From NCBI RefSeq assembly GCF_000350225.1, contig NW_005179081.1, positions 1 through 64,000 on the forward strand: DNA of 64,000 bases, in the 5' to 3' direction. The position numbers and the translations under genes are program-made. The notes under the pieces are model-generated. The model was not told where the DNA came from and ran no database searches. It saw only the letters and a program-made list of their open reading frames with translations. The stretch comes from Chondrus crispus (lineage: Eukaryota; Rhodophyta; Florideophyceae; Gigartinales; Gigartinaceae). Shown one piece after another: positions 18,845 to 31,227 of the stretch (the first letter of the stretch is position 1; every line of letters begins with the position of its first letter).

Positions 18845-21188
18845 CCGTCATCCGGTTCATATACCCTGTTCTTCTCCGTTCCTTTCCAAAATAGCCGCAC
18901 ACCATCCTAGGAGAAATTGGCTGCCTGACGTGTATATCGAGAATCTCCATTGCTCGGGCTCCCTCTTAGGGAATTGATGATCGTTTGTGACCACTCGTCT
19001 CTCGTGTATCCTGATATGATGCGTCTGTGTAAGTCTCCATTATTGATTCGGATGGCCTTTAGTTGAATGTGGTCCGAGCGTCGGCTCAGTGCATCCGCAA
19101 CCACATTTTGCTTCCCAGGGATATGAATTACGTCGTAGTCATACGACTGAAGTTCGTCCAACCATCTTTCCTTTCGTCCAATTAGTCTGGCTTTTGACTG
19201 TAAGTATCTAATAGGTTCGTGATCCTTGTGGAACTCAAATTTTCTTCCCCTGAGGTATACATCCCATTCTCTAAGGGCCACAATGAATCCCAGCAGCTCT
19301 TGATCTCCTGTATCCCAGTTGTTCTCTGCTTCGGATGGACGGTGGGACATGAACGATACGGGATGCCCATCCTGCTGTAGTGCAGCACCTACGGCATACT
19401 TTGAAGCGTCCGTGTACACCTGGAACAGTACTTTGGCAGTAGGATGTCTCAAAACTGGTGCTTACGTCATTGCTTTCTTAAGATTTTGGAAGGCTGCCAG
19501 TTGTTCAGATTCCCAATTAAATTGCTTTCCTCTGACTAGATCTGAGATTGGTCTCGCATTATGTGCATATCCTTTCACGAAACGCCGATAGAAGTTAGTG
19601 AGCCATAAGAAGCTTTGAACTTCCTTGATACTTGACGGCTCTGGCCATTCTGTAATTGCATTGATGATTCTTTTTTGCGTATGCACTCCTTCTCGAATTA
19701 TTCGATACCCTAGGAAGTCTACTTCCTCAACACCGATCATTCATATAGAACGCTTCACGTAAAGGTTGTTGCCGCGGAGTATTTTGACAAGGATGCGCAA
19801 TTTTTGACGATGCTCTTGTATGGACTTGCTATAGAGAAGTACATCATCCAAGAATAATACTAGGCAATCGCCATTGAGATCCCTTAGTAAGGTTCATAGA
19901 AGACGATTGAATGGAGCCGGAGCGTTTGTTAATCCAAAACACAGCACTCTCCACTCGAATGATCCAAATCGTGTTCGAATGTCGGGTTTTTCACAGTCTT
20001 CTTCTCTTATTCGCATTTGATGGTAGGCTCCTATTAGATCAAGTTAAGAAAAGATAGTTGCGCCTGCGACTTGATCAATGGCTTCACCAATGAGGGGAAG
20101 CGGGTTGGAATCAGCAATAGTGATCTTCTTTAGTGCTTTGTAATCGCAGACCATCCTGAGTTCTCTACTTTTCTTCTTAACAAAGAACATCAGTGCACCG
20201 TATGGAGATGCAGACGGGCGAATAAGCCCTTTTGTAACAGCTTTTGGAGTTGTTTCTTCAATTCCTTGAGTTCATCTACTGATAAACTAATGACTGGCCG
20301 TACTGGAGGAGGCTCATCAGACTTCAGCTTAATTTCGAAATCGACGTCCCTCTTTCGGGGTAGTTGACTTGGCAGTTCGTTAACCAATGTTTCTTTGAAC
20401 TGCTCGGTAATATCCGTTAACTCCTTTCAGATTTGCATATCCCCATCTTGCAGCGTTAAGCGTACTGTAAAAAGCTCGCATTCTCTTTTTCGAACCATTT
20501 TCTTCATTTTTTTCAGGGATGTGTGACTGATTTGGATCTTTTCTCTCACGTTACTGTATGATTTTGGGCCAACAAGATACGTCTTACCATCCTCTCTTTT
20601 CAAGTTCAGTTCTCTCGTTCTCCAGTTGATTAGAGGTTCGTGTCTCCGAAGCCAGTTCCTTCCCACTATCACAGTGTGTGCAGCATGGTTATCGGGTCCC
20701 TGTAGTACATATATCCGTTCTGTAGAGAAGGCACCGGATACCTGCAATTCAGCAGTCACTGTACCTTGTACTGTAGTTTTTGAGCTATCACCGAGCTTCA
20801 CTTCTGACCTATCCTCTTCGAGGTCCAGGCCGCAATATCTCGCAGTGTCGAGAAACATAAAAACGTGAGATGCTCCCGAGTTCACATTGACAGCTACGGG
20901 AATGCCGTTCAAGCTTCCTTCATAGAGCATCTCTTCAGTGTCATCCTGACGTAAGCATGACAGTTTTAGTGAGGATGTTGCCTCACCGGGGTCCGCCGCT
21001 CGGATGAGCGGCATTACTAGTTTTTTGACGTAGTAGAAATGCGGTCACCCTTTTTACGACAAGGGTGACTGGGGTCGCTCTATCCTGTCTTACCGCAGTC
21101 CATGCAACGTCCTGCTTTTATGTAAATGACTTTTTCACCAGACTGTGCAGGACCCCAGCTCTCCATGGAGTTGTCCTTGGTTGAGTAC

Positions 21189-22236
21189 TGTAGTGCAATG
21201 TGCCTGGCATGCAGCGAACACAGTCCGACGGTCAAACAAAAAGACGAAAAACAACAGCAACAACAACAACTGCCGATGGCACGCGCTACGGAGCGTTCGA
21301 GACTCCCTTTCCCCTTGTGTGGGCTTGCGGCCCACGGTAGCTCAACTCCGACGGGGGGGGGGTAAGGAAAGATGCCCGGCCCGGGAGGAAAATGGTGGTA
21401 GAGACTTGTGAAGACTTGAGCGCTCGGCGAGTGCGGGTTGGGCTTGTCTACGAGAATGTAACCGCGGTTCGCTGGGTTGTAAGGCCAAAGCTCGACGAGC
21501 GTCTTCAGCACCTTGGGTATAATTCAAGGTCTTCGACGGGGGCTTGCTCAGCACTACCCGACGGGATCTTAATTGTGTAGCAGCGCTACTACCGACGTGT
21601 TGCCCGATGGCTAGAAACACCCTCACCAGCGCGATCGCAATCGCGGTAGGTGGTACCAACTCTGTCTTATACAGTAAGACCTTCGACGGAGGCGTCGTCG
21701 CAACAGCCTTCCGACGGAACTTGAAGCAGTAGCAGCGCTACTCAACGTGTTGCCCGATGGCTAAAACACCTACACCGGATCGGTCGCAACCGACTCCAAT
21801 GGAACCAACACAATTACGGGAAAGATAGAAATAGAAGTAGAGGAATGAATAGGGAAAAGAAGGGAAAAGAGAAGGGAACCCCCGACCGCAAAGGATGCCG
21901 TAGGCTTAGGAAAAAGGGAGCGTCTTGGTAGAGACGGACTTCGACCAAGGCGACATTCAACTCTGGCAACTCGGGTTACCTTTACTGACTTGGTGGTCAG
22001 AGGGCTAAGGTATATATCGCCCCGCCGGAGCCACTACAGTAGCTCGCGGCGCTAGATCCTAAATCTAATCTAATGTCAGCAAAATTAATGCTAACTAATT
22101 AACTAAACAAAATAAAATAATTAGAAATTAAAACTGTGCAGTTATTCACACGTGTGTCCCCCAACCCGGACTACTTTTCATATCCAAATATTTTCCTTTC
22201 TTTTCACCCCCCTTTTCAGGTGCGTATTGCACTACA
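21189..22236. mobile_element. Solo LTR, family B (1048 bp), target duplication AGTAC
   Basis: Ends TGTAGTGCAAT and ATTGCACTACA are perfect 11-bp inverted repeats, flanked by AGTAC (21184-21188 and 22237-22241). It is homologous along its length to 58404-59529 (opposite orientation) and 62016-63057 (same orientation). It holds a GATATATA box and A/T-rich segments. It sits within the gag region of the chromovirus and therefore inserted after it. The LTR identity is inferred from TG..CA ends, a 5-bp duplication and a promoter-like box; a non-autonomous TIR element is the alternative. Confidence 0.8.
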
Positions 22237-23023
22237 AGTACCTCTTTCGGTTCGGGATTGGTACTTGGAAGGGTTTTCAGAGCTCCACTTGTCCTTAGTA
22301 GAGATATTTGCCGTATCATTTCCTTCCTCCTCAGACCATTTTAGTGCCAATGCCCAGGTACGGGCATCCTCATATACTGTACGCATAACTCCTTGTTGTG
22401 GAGGAACCTGACGGATACTTCTCCGAAAATTTCTGTTTGAACTTACCAGGTAGGCTCATAAAGAAAAATATATACTCCTCGTTCTCCGGAACAGCGGTTA
22501 TTTCGATTCATTTTAATTTCCATAAGGCGAACCTTCGCACGAGCCTGCTCATCAGGAGGAACAAACTCCATTATCATTGCACTTTGAAGAGCTTCAATTG
22601 AATCCGGTTTCTCATTTCTATCCTCCAGATTCATCAACCATACGGCTGCGGAGTCAGTAAAGTAGCATTCAGTTAGTGCGAGCAGCCTTTCCTCCGTAAT
22701 TTCTTAAAAAGCTCCTGCCTTCTTGACATTATATATGAAACTCTTCACTTTCGAAGACGTGCGGTTCTCGGCTTCTCCGTTGTCAAAGGGGATAGATGGA
22801 GCTTTGATAGATGATGAAGCTCTATTCTGCTGCGAAGGTGTGGGTGGAGGCACATACGTGCTTTGGAGCTCAGAAATAGTCTGCGTCTGGGCTTCAATCA
22901 CTCTTTGGTGATCAGTGACCCTGCTTTCGAGCTCCTGGAGGCGTTCCATGAGAGCGTCCTGTGCAATTGTTCGCGTTCTTGGCATTCGTTTCAGCCTGAA
23001 CGTTACTCTTAGATGCTACCAAG

Positions 23024-23284
23024 TGTAATAAAGTTGCTCCAACTAACAACTTTACTTCCGACAATAAAACAACACGCACGATTCTACGAACGTGTCTTGT
23101 CCCATCTCGAGGTTCGCCTCTATCTCATACTGTTCACAGCCTTTCGAGACATGTGAACCTTGACACGAAACTGAATACGAAAATATGCCGTGGCGACCGT
23201 TTCTGTATTGGTATTCAGAATCCATCACGTGACACCTCTAAGCGGGCGGTATCTTTCGAGAGCGGGGGCACCCACTCTCTTACA
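23024..23284 (-). repeat. 5' LTR of the chromovirus (261 bp)
   Basis: Direct-repeat partner of 17243-17503. On the minus strand it is followed by TTGGTAGCATCTAAGAG, a plausible primer-binding site (TGGTAGCA start). Confidence 0.88.
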
Positions 23285-23289
23285 GTAAC

Positions 23290-25185
23290 TGCATGCAGTG
23301 CCTCTAATACCACAATTGCTCAAATTTACTTGGGGTCTGGGAAATATCAATAAAACAGTGAATTAAGTGTGTAACTAAAAGATCAATGCACATGAATCGC
23401 ATAGTTGTACTTCATATCTGCAACCGCGAGGTAACTTTCAAAAATTGAAAATCCCGCTTTTTGTGAGAAGTACCTCACAATTACAGTTTAGCTAAAACTA
23501 AACCATGTCATATAGAACAACTGCGCAGTTAACAGAAAAACCCCACTTCTCACCCTTCTTGCCCAGTCCTTCTTTACCAAAGCGTTTTTCATTCCGCCCC
23601 ATTTCAAAAATAAATCCCTCTCACGCTGGTCAAGACTTCTCTGAAATCCTTCGACGTCACTTCAAGGACATATCAAATCATACAGAGTGAAGGCTTGATA
23701 GATTGAACCCAAAATGGGGCGCACGATAGAAGCCCACTTAGTTCAGTGTAACGAGGCCTTTCACAGTAGGGATCATAGGTCCAGCCGGCAATACAAATGA
23801 CAGAACGCAGGACGGCGCCCATTCAGCATTCAGTAGTGCCAAAACTGCACCTAAAGGCTACTACACACTATGGATAGCATTTATGAGGCGGTTCATCGAG
23901 AGGCTTCTCAGGCTCTAAAAGCCGAGCAAAGCACTACTGAGGCAGCGGCACAATCCGTTCCAGTGACTGTGATAAAGACTGCGAAAAAGGGAAGCGGATT
24001 AGCTTTTGGGATCATAGACAAGCTCTGACAATCCCTATATTTGCTCCTGATGGAAAACGACGATCGTAAATCGCCAAACGCTCCAATAAGTACCCATAGG
24101 CACAGAAAGATCTAGCAGTCCATTTATGCGTTCAAAACGTGCCTTTACGGCGTTGATCAGCAACGCGCGAAGTATTGGTGCAACCGACTGCCACAACGGA
24201 TCGCCTCTGAAGCGCAAACGGATGAAATCTGGGTCTTATCCTCAGCTTTAGAAAGCCATAGAAGCGTATATGAACTATTTCGTACAGTAGTTACGGCAAG
24301 AATCTCCATTCAGAGAGAGCGTCGAGCGCGAAAGATCTCTCAGTATTCCGGACAGTATGATCTCTACCTCAATCGAGGAAGCGTCGTTTGAAAATGCGGG
24401 AATGGGCGAGAGTTGCGTGATGAGGCCCGGCAGATGCAATTATTCGTCGCAAGCCGTGGATGTTCTGAACGGTTTATAGTTCGCAATAGATTTACGTCCA
24501 GAAGGGGGTAGGAAACGCCAAGCGTTTCGAAAAATAATTCGTGGAAGAGCAAGACACCAAAAGGAAAAAGACCTTGCGCACTTCCCACTTTCTTCTATTA
24601 TGAACATTGAAGAAGTGGCGGTTTTATACAGAGCTTCTCCAAGTTGATGCATTTCGGAAAAACTTCACTGCGTACAAACGCACAAAAGACCGTTTAACAG
24701 CAGTGCGTAGGGTTTTTGCAGACAGCTGCAAGGCTCCACTGGCCATTACTAGCAAGTTGAAACGACCTAGAAGCTTCCCAAGACATTTTAACAGCCGTAG
24801 GGACCTTAAATTACACTACATGGCACAAAAGAAGCCTGGTAAACGAAGAGCATTTGGAGCCAAATTGTCAACGGATATGACAAATGTGCTCGCCTGGCAG
24901 GAAATTCGTTCATTGAGGTTGTCGATAACTGTTCTGCTCTGAACATTGTACATTGAATGTTCTAACTTTAAGTGCTCTTTTCTCCCTCCAAAGTTAACAT
25001 CGCATCTACAACCCGTCGATGCTGCCATTGGCCGATCTTTCAAGTGTCATTGCCGTTTATTAGTGCAACATATTCTCAGTGTAATGGATGGGCGAATATA
25101 AAGAAACACCTCTGAGCGAGAGCGATTTAACATTCGGAAGGTTGTGACTGTGTACGATGCGGTGAGATTAATGTCCAAAGCTTGG
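23290..25185. other. 1.9 kb without a recognised gene
   Basis: AT-richer than its surroundings. Small open frames include a 52-codon frame at 23870-24028 (+), which begins MDSIYEAVHREASQAL and has an Ala/Glu-rich helical look, and a 111-codon frame at 24607-24942 (+), basic with many Lys and Arg. Neither matches a family I know; both could be decayed element or exon fragments. No inverted or direct repeat boundary is clear. Confidence 0.4.
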
Positions 25186-25814
25186 TGTAGCATAAACACC
25201 CCCAGCGGCGGAGGGGTGTAGCTGACAGTCCGACGGTGACCCTTGATCGGCGGAAGATGGGGGACTCCTCCTGCTCACGGAACCGGGCACGAGCCCGGTA
25301 GCAGTGTGGTAGAGCCGGTCGGGATAGGTCGCGTGCACGCACGAGCGGATCGACGCCTCGACGCCGCGGAGCAGCGCTGGGTGAAGTACCAGCGCTGACG
25401 GGCTGAGGCGGATCCCGGCTCGCCCGCGTGTCGCGCAACCTGACCCGTGCCGGTTCCTAACTAAAAAGGCCTGCGAAGGTGTTGCCTAATTAGAGTAAGC
25501 TGGACGGCTGCTCGGCGGTCGTGGATCGTGACCAAGCTACCTTGGTCCCCCCCGACGGCGCCCTTCCTCCTATTTAATGTACAAGTCGAAGTTATCATAT
25601 TATAGTACAGTACCGTGCTACTGTACCAGTGCGGGTCGTCCCGCACTGTAATACTGTCAGCCATCGGGCTGACAGCACACGTGTCGTACACGTGTGCTGG
25701 CGCGCGCGGTGTAAGATATGCTCGCGCGCACGCTGTAAGGTCCGTACCTTACAGCGAGATCTAGATCTAATTGCAAATCTAATGTGTACAGTAGTCGTCG
25801 GCAATTATGCCACA
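25186..25814 (-). repeat. LTR, family A (629 bp), at the 3' end of the Ty3/gypsy element
   Basis: On the minus strand it starts TGTGGCATAATTGCC and ends TTTATGCTACA. It is close to 57624-58253 throughout and related to 1617-2209. It adjoins a purine tract in the element interior, as a 3' LTR should. Confidence 0.85.
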
Positions 25815-25827
25815 TCGCCCCCCACTT
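25815..25827 (-). promoter_or_regulatory. Polypurine tract
   Basis: On the minus strand AAGTGGGGGGCGA directly precedes the TG of the LTR, the usual position for plus-strand DNA priming in LTR elements. Confidence 0.65.
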
Positions 25828-26542
25828 AACGGTGAACGTCCGCGTTCACTCTGGCTTGTAGAAGTGGCCATGTCGATCACCGTAACTGAGCGGGACGTGT
25901 CCGAGATCGTGCGCGCGTCGTTGATTCCATTGGGTTCACGCTCGCTCCGTCGTCTTGCTATTGCTCCTTTCCCCCTTCGTCGCCTCTCCGTCATCGGTGG
26001 CTTCCCGTGTCACCTCACCTTCCGCTTCGTCTCACCGGCTCTTCCTTTCCTCCGCGTATTCGCATTTCATTCGCCTCGCGTCGTCCGTCCCCTGTTCCCT
26101 GCCAGAGGCCCGCCGTGGTCCTTCCTCTCATCGTACGACCCTAGCGCTTGCTCGTCGATGTCGGTGCCGCGCGAGAATCCGTCGGGAGCCCCGGGGGCGG
26201 TCCCATCTCCGACCGTAGGTCGTGTCTCCCGGGAATAAGACATTTCCCATCAACTCGGGGCGCTGTCGCTACCTCGCGTCACTCTACCACCGTTCCAAAA
26301 GTCGCGGAGCGCCGGGGACTCGACTCCGTCGATCGAGTTGGTTCCCGCCTCGGCGCCCCTGGTCGAGCGTGCGTCCGACGCCTTCGTCGTTCGGGCGTCA
26401 CCTCCGATGAGGGAGAGAGACGACCGCGTGACGAGGTGGTTCGGGTCGCCCCTCGAGCGATCCGCCCCGCTTCCCGTCGAGCGCCGTCAATTTCCGTGGC
26501 GTCGGTTCGCCCTCTGTAGGGGAAGGAGGTCGTTTCGTCGCC

Positions 26543-29500
26543 TCAGCGGGCGTTTGCCGCGTTTTGATATGAGGAGTCAACCGCGGTTGACCAGTGAGGA
26601 GGGCTTCCCGGGGACAGGGGGAGGGGTTGACCGAAGGTACACATAGACGCAAATTTGGTGACGTACCTCCCGGCGATCTCCTCTGTACCCGGCGGCGTCT
26701 CATTGGGGCAGCGAGTGGAGTCCGCGGTCACCGCCGGTGCGGCGGGCTCCGTTGGGGGTATTTGCTTCCGAATTTTTCCCGAGTCCCGTGTCCACGTGTC
26801 CTGTGGCCTAGCGGTGAAGGTACGCGTTCGTTCGCTCGGCGACTTATCGTCGTTCGGGGCGCCGGTCGCTCGCCGGGGGCGGGGCGCGGTACGCCTCGTC
26901 TCCAGGGCATGCGTGCCGCGGTGACCCGGCGACTCTAACCGTGACGGTAGCCGTGGGGGAGGGAGTCCCTCCTTAGACACGGATCCTTCGCCTACAGTTG
27001 CGGATCTCCTACTCCATTGGGAAATGACCCGGGCGTGCGTGCCGTCTCGGAGAGCGTGCAGTAATCCCGATGCAGTAGGGCCCCCTTTGGGATGGATAAT
27101 TGATTTCGACCTTGAGGGTCGTGTGGTTTTCGCGCCCTGCGTCGCGTTTTCGATCTCGTTCTTATCGCGAGTAGTGTCTTCGTCCTCAGGATCTGTTGAC
27201 CTTGGCGGAGATATATCCGGGTTACCTGTGACGAGGTCGTTTCTCAGCGGGCGGGGAGGTGCCCCGGCGGGGATGAAGGTAGACGCGTCGCCGTCGGTTG
27301 GCGTAAGGGACGAGGGTTCGGCGTCGGCGGGTATGGCCCGTAGTGGGGGAGCCTTCACAATGCGGTCTCTCGAGACTCTATCTTTCAGGCCTGTAGTCCG
27401 GACAATGGTCACTGTATGCTCGTCGAGCGCCACCACCGGGAACGGTCCTTCCGTCCGTGGGGCTAACTTGTTATTGACCAGGTCCTTATCCGTCTTCTCA
27501 TCCACTCGCAGCGATGTCTCTCGCTCGATGATGACTTGATGACCAATTGAGTAGTGCGGTGTCGGCGTCCGCAATCTCTTGTCGAAATCGCGTTTATAGC
27601 GGTCTTGACCGGCGAGCAGCGTGTCGCGAGCTGTTGACATTAGCCCGCATAACCACGTTAAGAAACGGAGCTTATATTGCGTCCGCGAGACATCCTGTTC
27701 CAGTGTAGGGGTTTGTTGGATGGAAAGCGGCGACGGTGTCCGGGACAACACAAGATCAAACGGCTTCATACCGATCATGCGATTCACGGTACAATTGTAA
27801 CCGTAGGTTAGCGCGTCCTTGAACTGGTCCCAATCGCGTTGGTTGTCGGCTAGGTAGTGCCGTAGGGAGGACACCAGGGTGCGGTTGAACCTCTCCACTT
27901 GTCCACTAGCTTGTGGGTGATAAGCTGTGGTAAACACGCTTTCGACGCGGAGGATTTTGCACACGGCAAGGAAGAACCTTGACGTGAATTGACTCCCATT
28001 GTCGGAGAGTAGTTTCACTGGGGCTCCGTATACGAAGACCCAGTGTGTGACGAACGCCTGAGCAACGGTCTCGGCGGTAATTCTCTTAAGCGGCACCGTT
28101 CGGGTCAGCTTTGAGTAACGATCAGATATTACCAAGAGGTATCGATTGCCTCTTGGTGTTCTCGGGAGTTCGCCTCGGATGTCAATAGCGATAAACTCCA
28201 AGGGTCCCATCGGAGGGAACGTTTTCAACTTCGCGTTGTGCTTACGCAATTTAATGCGCGCTTTCGCACAGTCGGAGCACCTTCTGACTGTGGCGTATGC
28301 GTCGAGGGACATACTCGGCCAGTAGTACCGTTGTCTTAATGTGTAGAACAGACGCCTGCCTCCGGGATGTCCCAAGGCGGCGGGGTAATGCGCCAGATAC
28401 AACACTCGCTCGCGCAGAGTGGTTGGTACGACGATTTGCTCAACACCGTCAAGGTGCGCTTTCCGACAAAGTACCCCTTCCTTGTTCATGAAGAACTTGG
28501 AGAGGCAAATTTGGGCCACCCCCTCCCCCTTATTAAGATGGGAAGCGATCTCCTTACAGAACGGGTCGGAGTGTTGAGCGAGTACAATCTCGTCGTGTGT
28601 AATCGCGGCCTTGGAAGCCGGGGGGGCGAGGGCGAAGCATCCGTCGTGAATGTCGTCGTCCCACTCCTCGGGTTCCACTTCCGGCTTGTCTTCGTGAAAC
28701 TCCAAGACGGAGAAGCACGGTATTTCTTCGTCGATGGGGACGGTTGTGCCCCCTGTAGACGGTATTCGACTGAGGGCGTCGGCGAGACAATTCTTGATGC
28801 CCTTCACGTACGTGACGTCGAAGTCAAACTCGGCTAGGCGCAAGCGCCACCGTGCTAGCCGCCCGCTTGCATCGGCGAGATTCATTAGCCAGCGAAGGGA
28901 ATGATGGTCGGTGTTAACCGTGAATCGCTCGCGTTCCAAGTAAGGACGCAGCGTCTGAATGGCCCATACAATGGCCAAACATTCTTTCTCCGTCGTGGAG
29001 TAATTCATTTCCGCCGACGAGAGCGTTCGCGACCAGAACCCGACAAGGTATCTATTACCATCCTCGTGTTGCTGTAATAACATGCAACCGAGTTGGGCGT
29101 CGGATGCATCCGTCTCGAGGGAATACGGTAGCCCCAGCCGCGGTAGTCGCAAGATCGGCGGGGAAATCAGGCAAGTCTTCAGAGCTTCGAAGGCAGACCT
29201 GCGGTCTTCGTCCAGTTCGGGGAGCCGATCGGGCTCCCCCTTCTTGAGCATGGACGTCAACGACGCCGCAATCTTGGCGAAGTGGTCGACGAAACGTCGG
29301 TACACGTTACACATACCCAGAAACGAGCGGAGCTCGGTCTGGGTTCGTGGCGGCTTGGCCTCGGCCAAGGCCAAGACATTCTTCGGGTGGACATGAAGTT
29401 CCCCGGGTCGAATGATGTGGCCCAGGTACTCCACGGAGTCCTGAAAGAATTTGCACTTGTTCAATTTCAGTGATAACCCCTCTTGTTGTAACGCAGAGAG

Positions 29501-30289
29501 TATAACCTTGACATCCTTGAGATGAGTTTCATAATCCTTCGAGAATATGATAATGTCATCTAGATAGATGAGGCTCTTCCATCGGTATCCGGAGAGGAGA
29601 ATGTCCAACATCCGTTGGAATGTGGCGGGCGCGTTCATTAGCCCGAACGGCATTCGGTTAAATTGATAAGTACCCGCATGACAAGTGAACGTGGTTTTCG
29701 GACGGTCTTCTTCCGCAACGGGGATTTGCCAATAACCCGAGTTACAGTCTAGAGTTGTGAACACGTTCGCTTCGCCGAGCGAGTCCAGACACTCGTCCAT
29801 GCGAGGAATCGGGTAAGTGTCCCGTACTGTCATCGCGTTCAAGCGTCTGTAATCGACGCAGAAGCGGAGGGATCCGTCCGGTTTGGGGATGAGAACCACC
29901 GGGGATGCCCACTCTGATTGTGATCGGGAGATGACCCCGCTTGAGATCATCCCATCCTCGGCGTGTTGTTCGGCTTGTCGAGACCGTGGTCCAGCCAGAT
30001 ATGGCTGACATCGAAACGGCTTCGAGCCGGGGTTGAGTTCGATCCGGTGCTGCGTAGCCCGGACTTCCCCGAGATCGCCACTCCACATACGGGAGTACGG
30101 CGTAAGCATGTCACGTACTCGCGTGCGGACGTGCGACGGCAGATGTTGGAGGGAGACAGCGTCAATATCTTGCGGTTCTTCCTTCGACGAAGCCGGGGGG
30201 AGCTTCTCCCCCTTCTCAGATTGGGGCTTGTCCCCATCTGTAAATTCCGCCGCTAGGAGGGCGTCGAGAGGCATCGCGGTGCGTATCAT
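26543..30289 (-). CDS. Pol polyprotein (RT, RNase H, integrase) of the Ty3/gypsy element
   Basis: Single 1248-codon frame of a fossil element. Domain order is RT (about residues 90-290), RNase H (about 380-500), integrase zinc region (about 630-680) and integrase core (about 690-860), then a long Pro/Arg/Thr-rich tail without a recognisable chromodomain. The order RT-RNase H-integrase defines Ty3/gypsy. The frame being so long indicates relatively recent activity or low decay. Confidence 0.9.
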   Translation of the reverse strand: MIRTAMPLDALLAAEFTDGDKPQSEKGEKLPPASSKEEPQDIDAVSLQHLPSHVRTRVRDMLTPYSRMWSGDLGEVRATQHRIELNPGSKPFRCQPYLAGPRSRQAEQHAEDGMISSGVISRSQSEWASPVVLIPKPDGSLRFCVDYRRLNAMTVRDTYPIPRMDECLDSLGEANVFTTLDCNSGYWQIPVAEEDRPKTTFTCHAGTYQFNRMPFGLMNAPATFQRMLDILLSGYRWKSLIYLDDIIIFSKDYETHLKDVKVILSALQQEGLSLKLNKCKFFQDSVEYLGHIIRPGELHVHPKNVLALAEAKPPRTQTELRSFLGMCNVYRRFVDHFAKIAASLTSMLKKGEPDRLPELDEDRRSAFEALKTCLISPPILRLPRLGLPYSLETDASDAQLGCMLLQQHEDGNRYLVGFWSRTLSSAEMNYSTTEKECLAIVWAIQTLRPYLERERFTVNTDHHSLRWLMNLADASGRLARWRLRLAEFDFDVTYVKGIKNCLADALSRIPSTGGTTVPIDEEIPCFSVLEFHEDKPEVEPEEWDDDIHDGCFALAPPASKAAITHDEIVLAQHSDPFCKEIASHLNKGEGVAQICLSKFFMNKEGVLCRKAHLDGVEQIVVPTTLRERVLYLAHYPAALGHPGGRRLFYTLRQRYYWPSMSLDAYATVRRCSDCAKARIKLRKHNAKLKTFPPMGPLEFIAIDIRGELPRTPRGNRYLLVISDRYSKLTRTVPLKRITAETVAQAFVTHWVFVYGAPVKLLSDNGSQFTSRFFLAVCKILRVESVFTTAYHPQASGQVERFNRTLVSSLRHYLADNQRDWDQFKDALTYGYNCTVNRMIGMKPFDLVLSRTPSPLSIQQTPTLEQDVSRTQYKLRFLTWLCGLMSTARDTLLAGQDRYKRDFDKRLRTPTPHYSIGHQVIIERETSLRVDEKTDKDLVNNKLAPRTEGPFPVVALDEHTVTIVRTTGLKDRVSRDRIVKAPPLRAIPADAEPSSLTPTDGDASTFIPAGAPPRPLRNDLVTGNPDISPPRSTDPEDEDTTRDKNEIENATQGAKTTRPSRSKSIIHPKGGPTASGLLHALRDGTHARVISQWSRRSATVGEGSVSKEGLPPPRLPSRLESPGHRGTHALETRRTAPRPRRATGAPNDDKSPSERTRTFTARPQDTWTRDSGKIRKQIPPTEPAAPAVTADSTRCPNETPPGTEEIAGRYVTKFASMCTFGQPLPLSPGSPPHWSTAVDSSYQNAANAR

Positions 30290-30349
30290 GGCACGCGGAT
30301 GAGGGGTAACGTACCCCAGAACCTGGTTCTTCGAGAGGCGCTTTGGGGC

Positions 30350-30958
30350 TCAGGCGAAGTTGGCTACCAAGACCTTGAGCTCTCGAGGTGCGGTGATGTG
30401 CGCGACCCCATTCGACAGGGAGACGCGGTGTTCCGCATATAGCTGGGGGTTGGGTTCCAATACGGAAAGACCCGTACGACCGTTAGTAACATGCACCCAG
30501 GCTTGCGTCTCGGGTGGTATGATAACCGGACGAGAAACCTTGAGTTTGGGGGAAACTCGACCCGGGTCGTTTTCATACTCCTGCTCCGAGGGGAGCGGAG
30601 GTGCTTCGGCTCGGCGAGTTGCCGGTTTTCTGACGACTGGGACTTTCGTCCCATCATCGAGCTCGACCACCTTCCGACGTGGATAGATGGCCTCGACAAA
30701 CTTGTCGTTAAAGTCACAGCCCAGGATGACGGGGGCTGCCACGCGCTCGCACACGATGAACTTGCATTTCATGGTGCGAGTGGCTAGTCGAACAACGAGG
30801 GTGATGGACCCGCTTGTTCGTAACGGCCGCCCATTCGCATCAGCGATCGTCGGGACTTCCCCCGGTTCGATTAAGCTCTCCCATCCTTTGGGCAGGGTGT
30901 CGGCGCGGACAAAATTGGAGCCGGCACCCGTGTCCAGGATGGTAAGTTGACGCACCAT
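30350..30958 (-). CDS. Aspartic protease (retropepsin) region of the Ty3/gypsy element
   Basis: Part of the fossil element, lying between gag and pol. It carries LDTGAGSNFV near its N-terminus and VILGCDFNDKF further on, the two hallmark motifs of retropepsins. It cuts the element's polyproteins. Confidence 0.82.
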   Translation of the reverse strand: MVRQLTILDTGAGSNFVRADTLPKGWESLIEPGEVPTIADANGRPLRTSGSITLVVRLATRTMKCKFIVCERVAAPVILGCDFNDKFVEAIYPRRKVVELDDGTKVPVVRKPATRRAEAPPLPSEQEYENDPGRVSPKLKVSRPVIIPPETQAWVHVTNGRTGLSVLEPNPQLYAEHRVSLSNGVAHITAPRELKVLVANFA

Positions 30959-31227
30959 GATGGAGGTGGTGATCCCAAGGTCGGCGTAGACCTTGTAATT
31001 ACGTCGAGACTGTGTACAAACTGGCTCGACGGCCTTGTCGTCGGGGGAACGCCTCCCGTTGTTAAGACGTCACGGTCGGCGGAGCGTCCCCATGCCCGTC
31101 GGATCGGGGTTGGAGGGGCTCGCTTGGCGAGCGTGTCTCCACCCCATGACGCGGATCGCCGGTTTCGGGGGCGGAGGTGACGCGGTGTCCCGCGATGGAA
31201 TGTCAGCGATTTTCAGCTGTGGGTCTC

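Larger units (their letters stand above)
17243..23284 (-). mobile_element. Ty3/gypsy chromovirus, decayed, with both LTRs and target duplication
   Basis: Fossil LTR retrotransposon of about 6 kb (including a nested solo LTR). LTRs of 261 bp lie at 17243-17503 and 23024-23284, flanked by the 5-bp duplication GTAAC (17238-17242 and 23285-23289). Minus-strand order: gag with an N-terminal coiled coil (22985 downward), a retropepsin-like region with NSGASHVF (20427-21014), RT and RNase H (about 18907-20390), integrase with HHCC-like and DDE regions (about 17904-18830), then a chromodomain (around 17600-17700, with IWYLVRFYGDEESEAIW), which places it among chromoviruses. The two LTRs differ at roughly two dozen sites by eye, mostly transitions, so it is old. 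It is broken at many places. A family-B solo LTR sits in its gag region at 21189-22236. Confidence 0.88.

Noticed and set aside
24607-24942. 111-codon basic frame
   Set aside because: Could be an element fragment but matches nothing I know; left as part of the unassigned region.
26148-26519. Plus-strand frames with Arg/Ser-rich sequence near the 3' end of the Ty3/gypsy element
   Set aside because: GC-rich antisense frames with no domain; they lie in the 3' region of the minus-strand element.
28367-28837. Long plus-strand frames opposite gag-pol (also 27024-27539 and 32660-33352)
   Set aside because: Antisense shadows of the minus-strand Ty3/gypsy genes.
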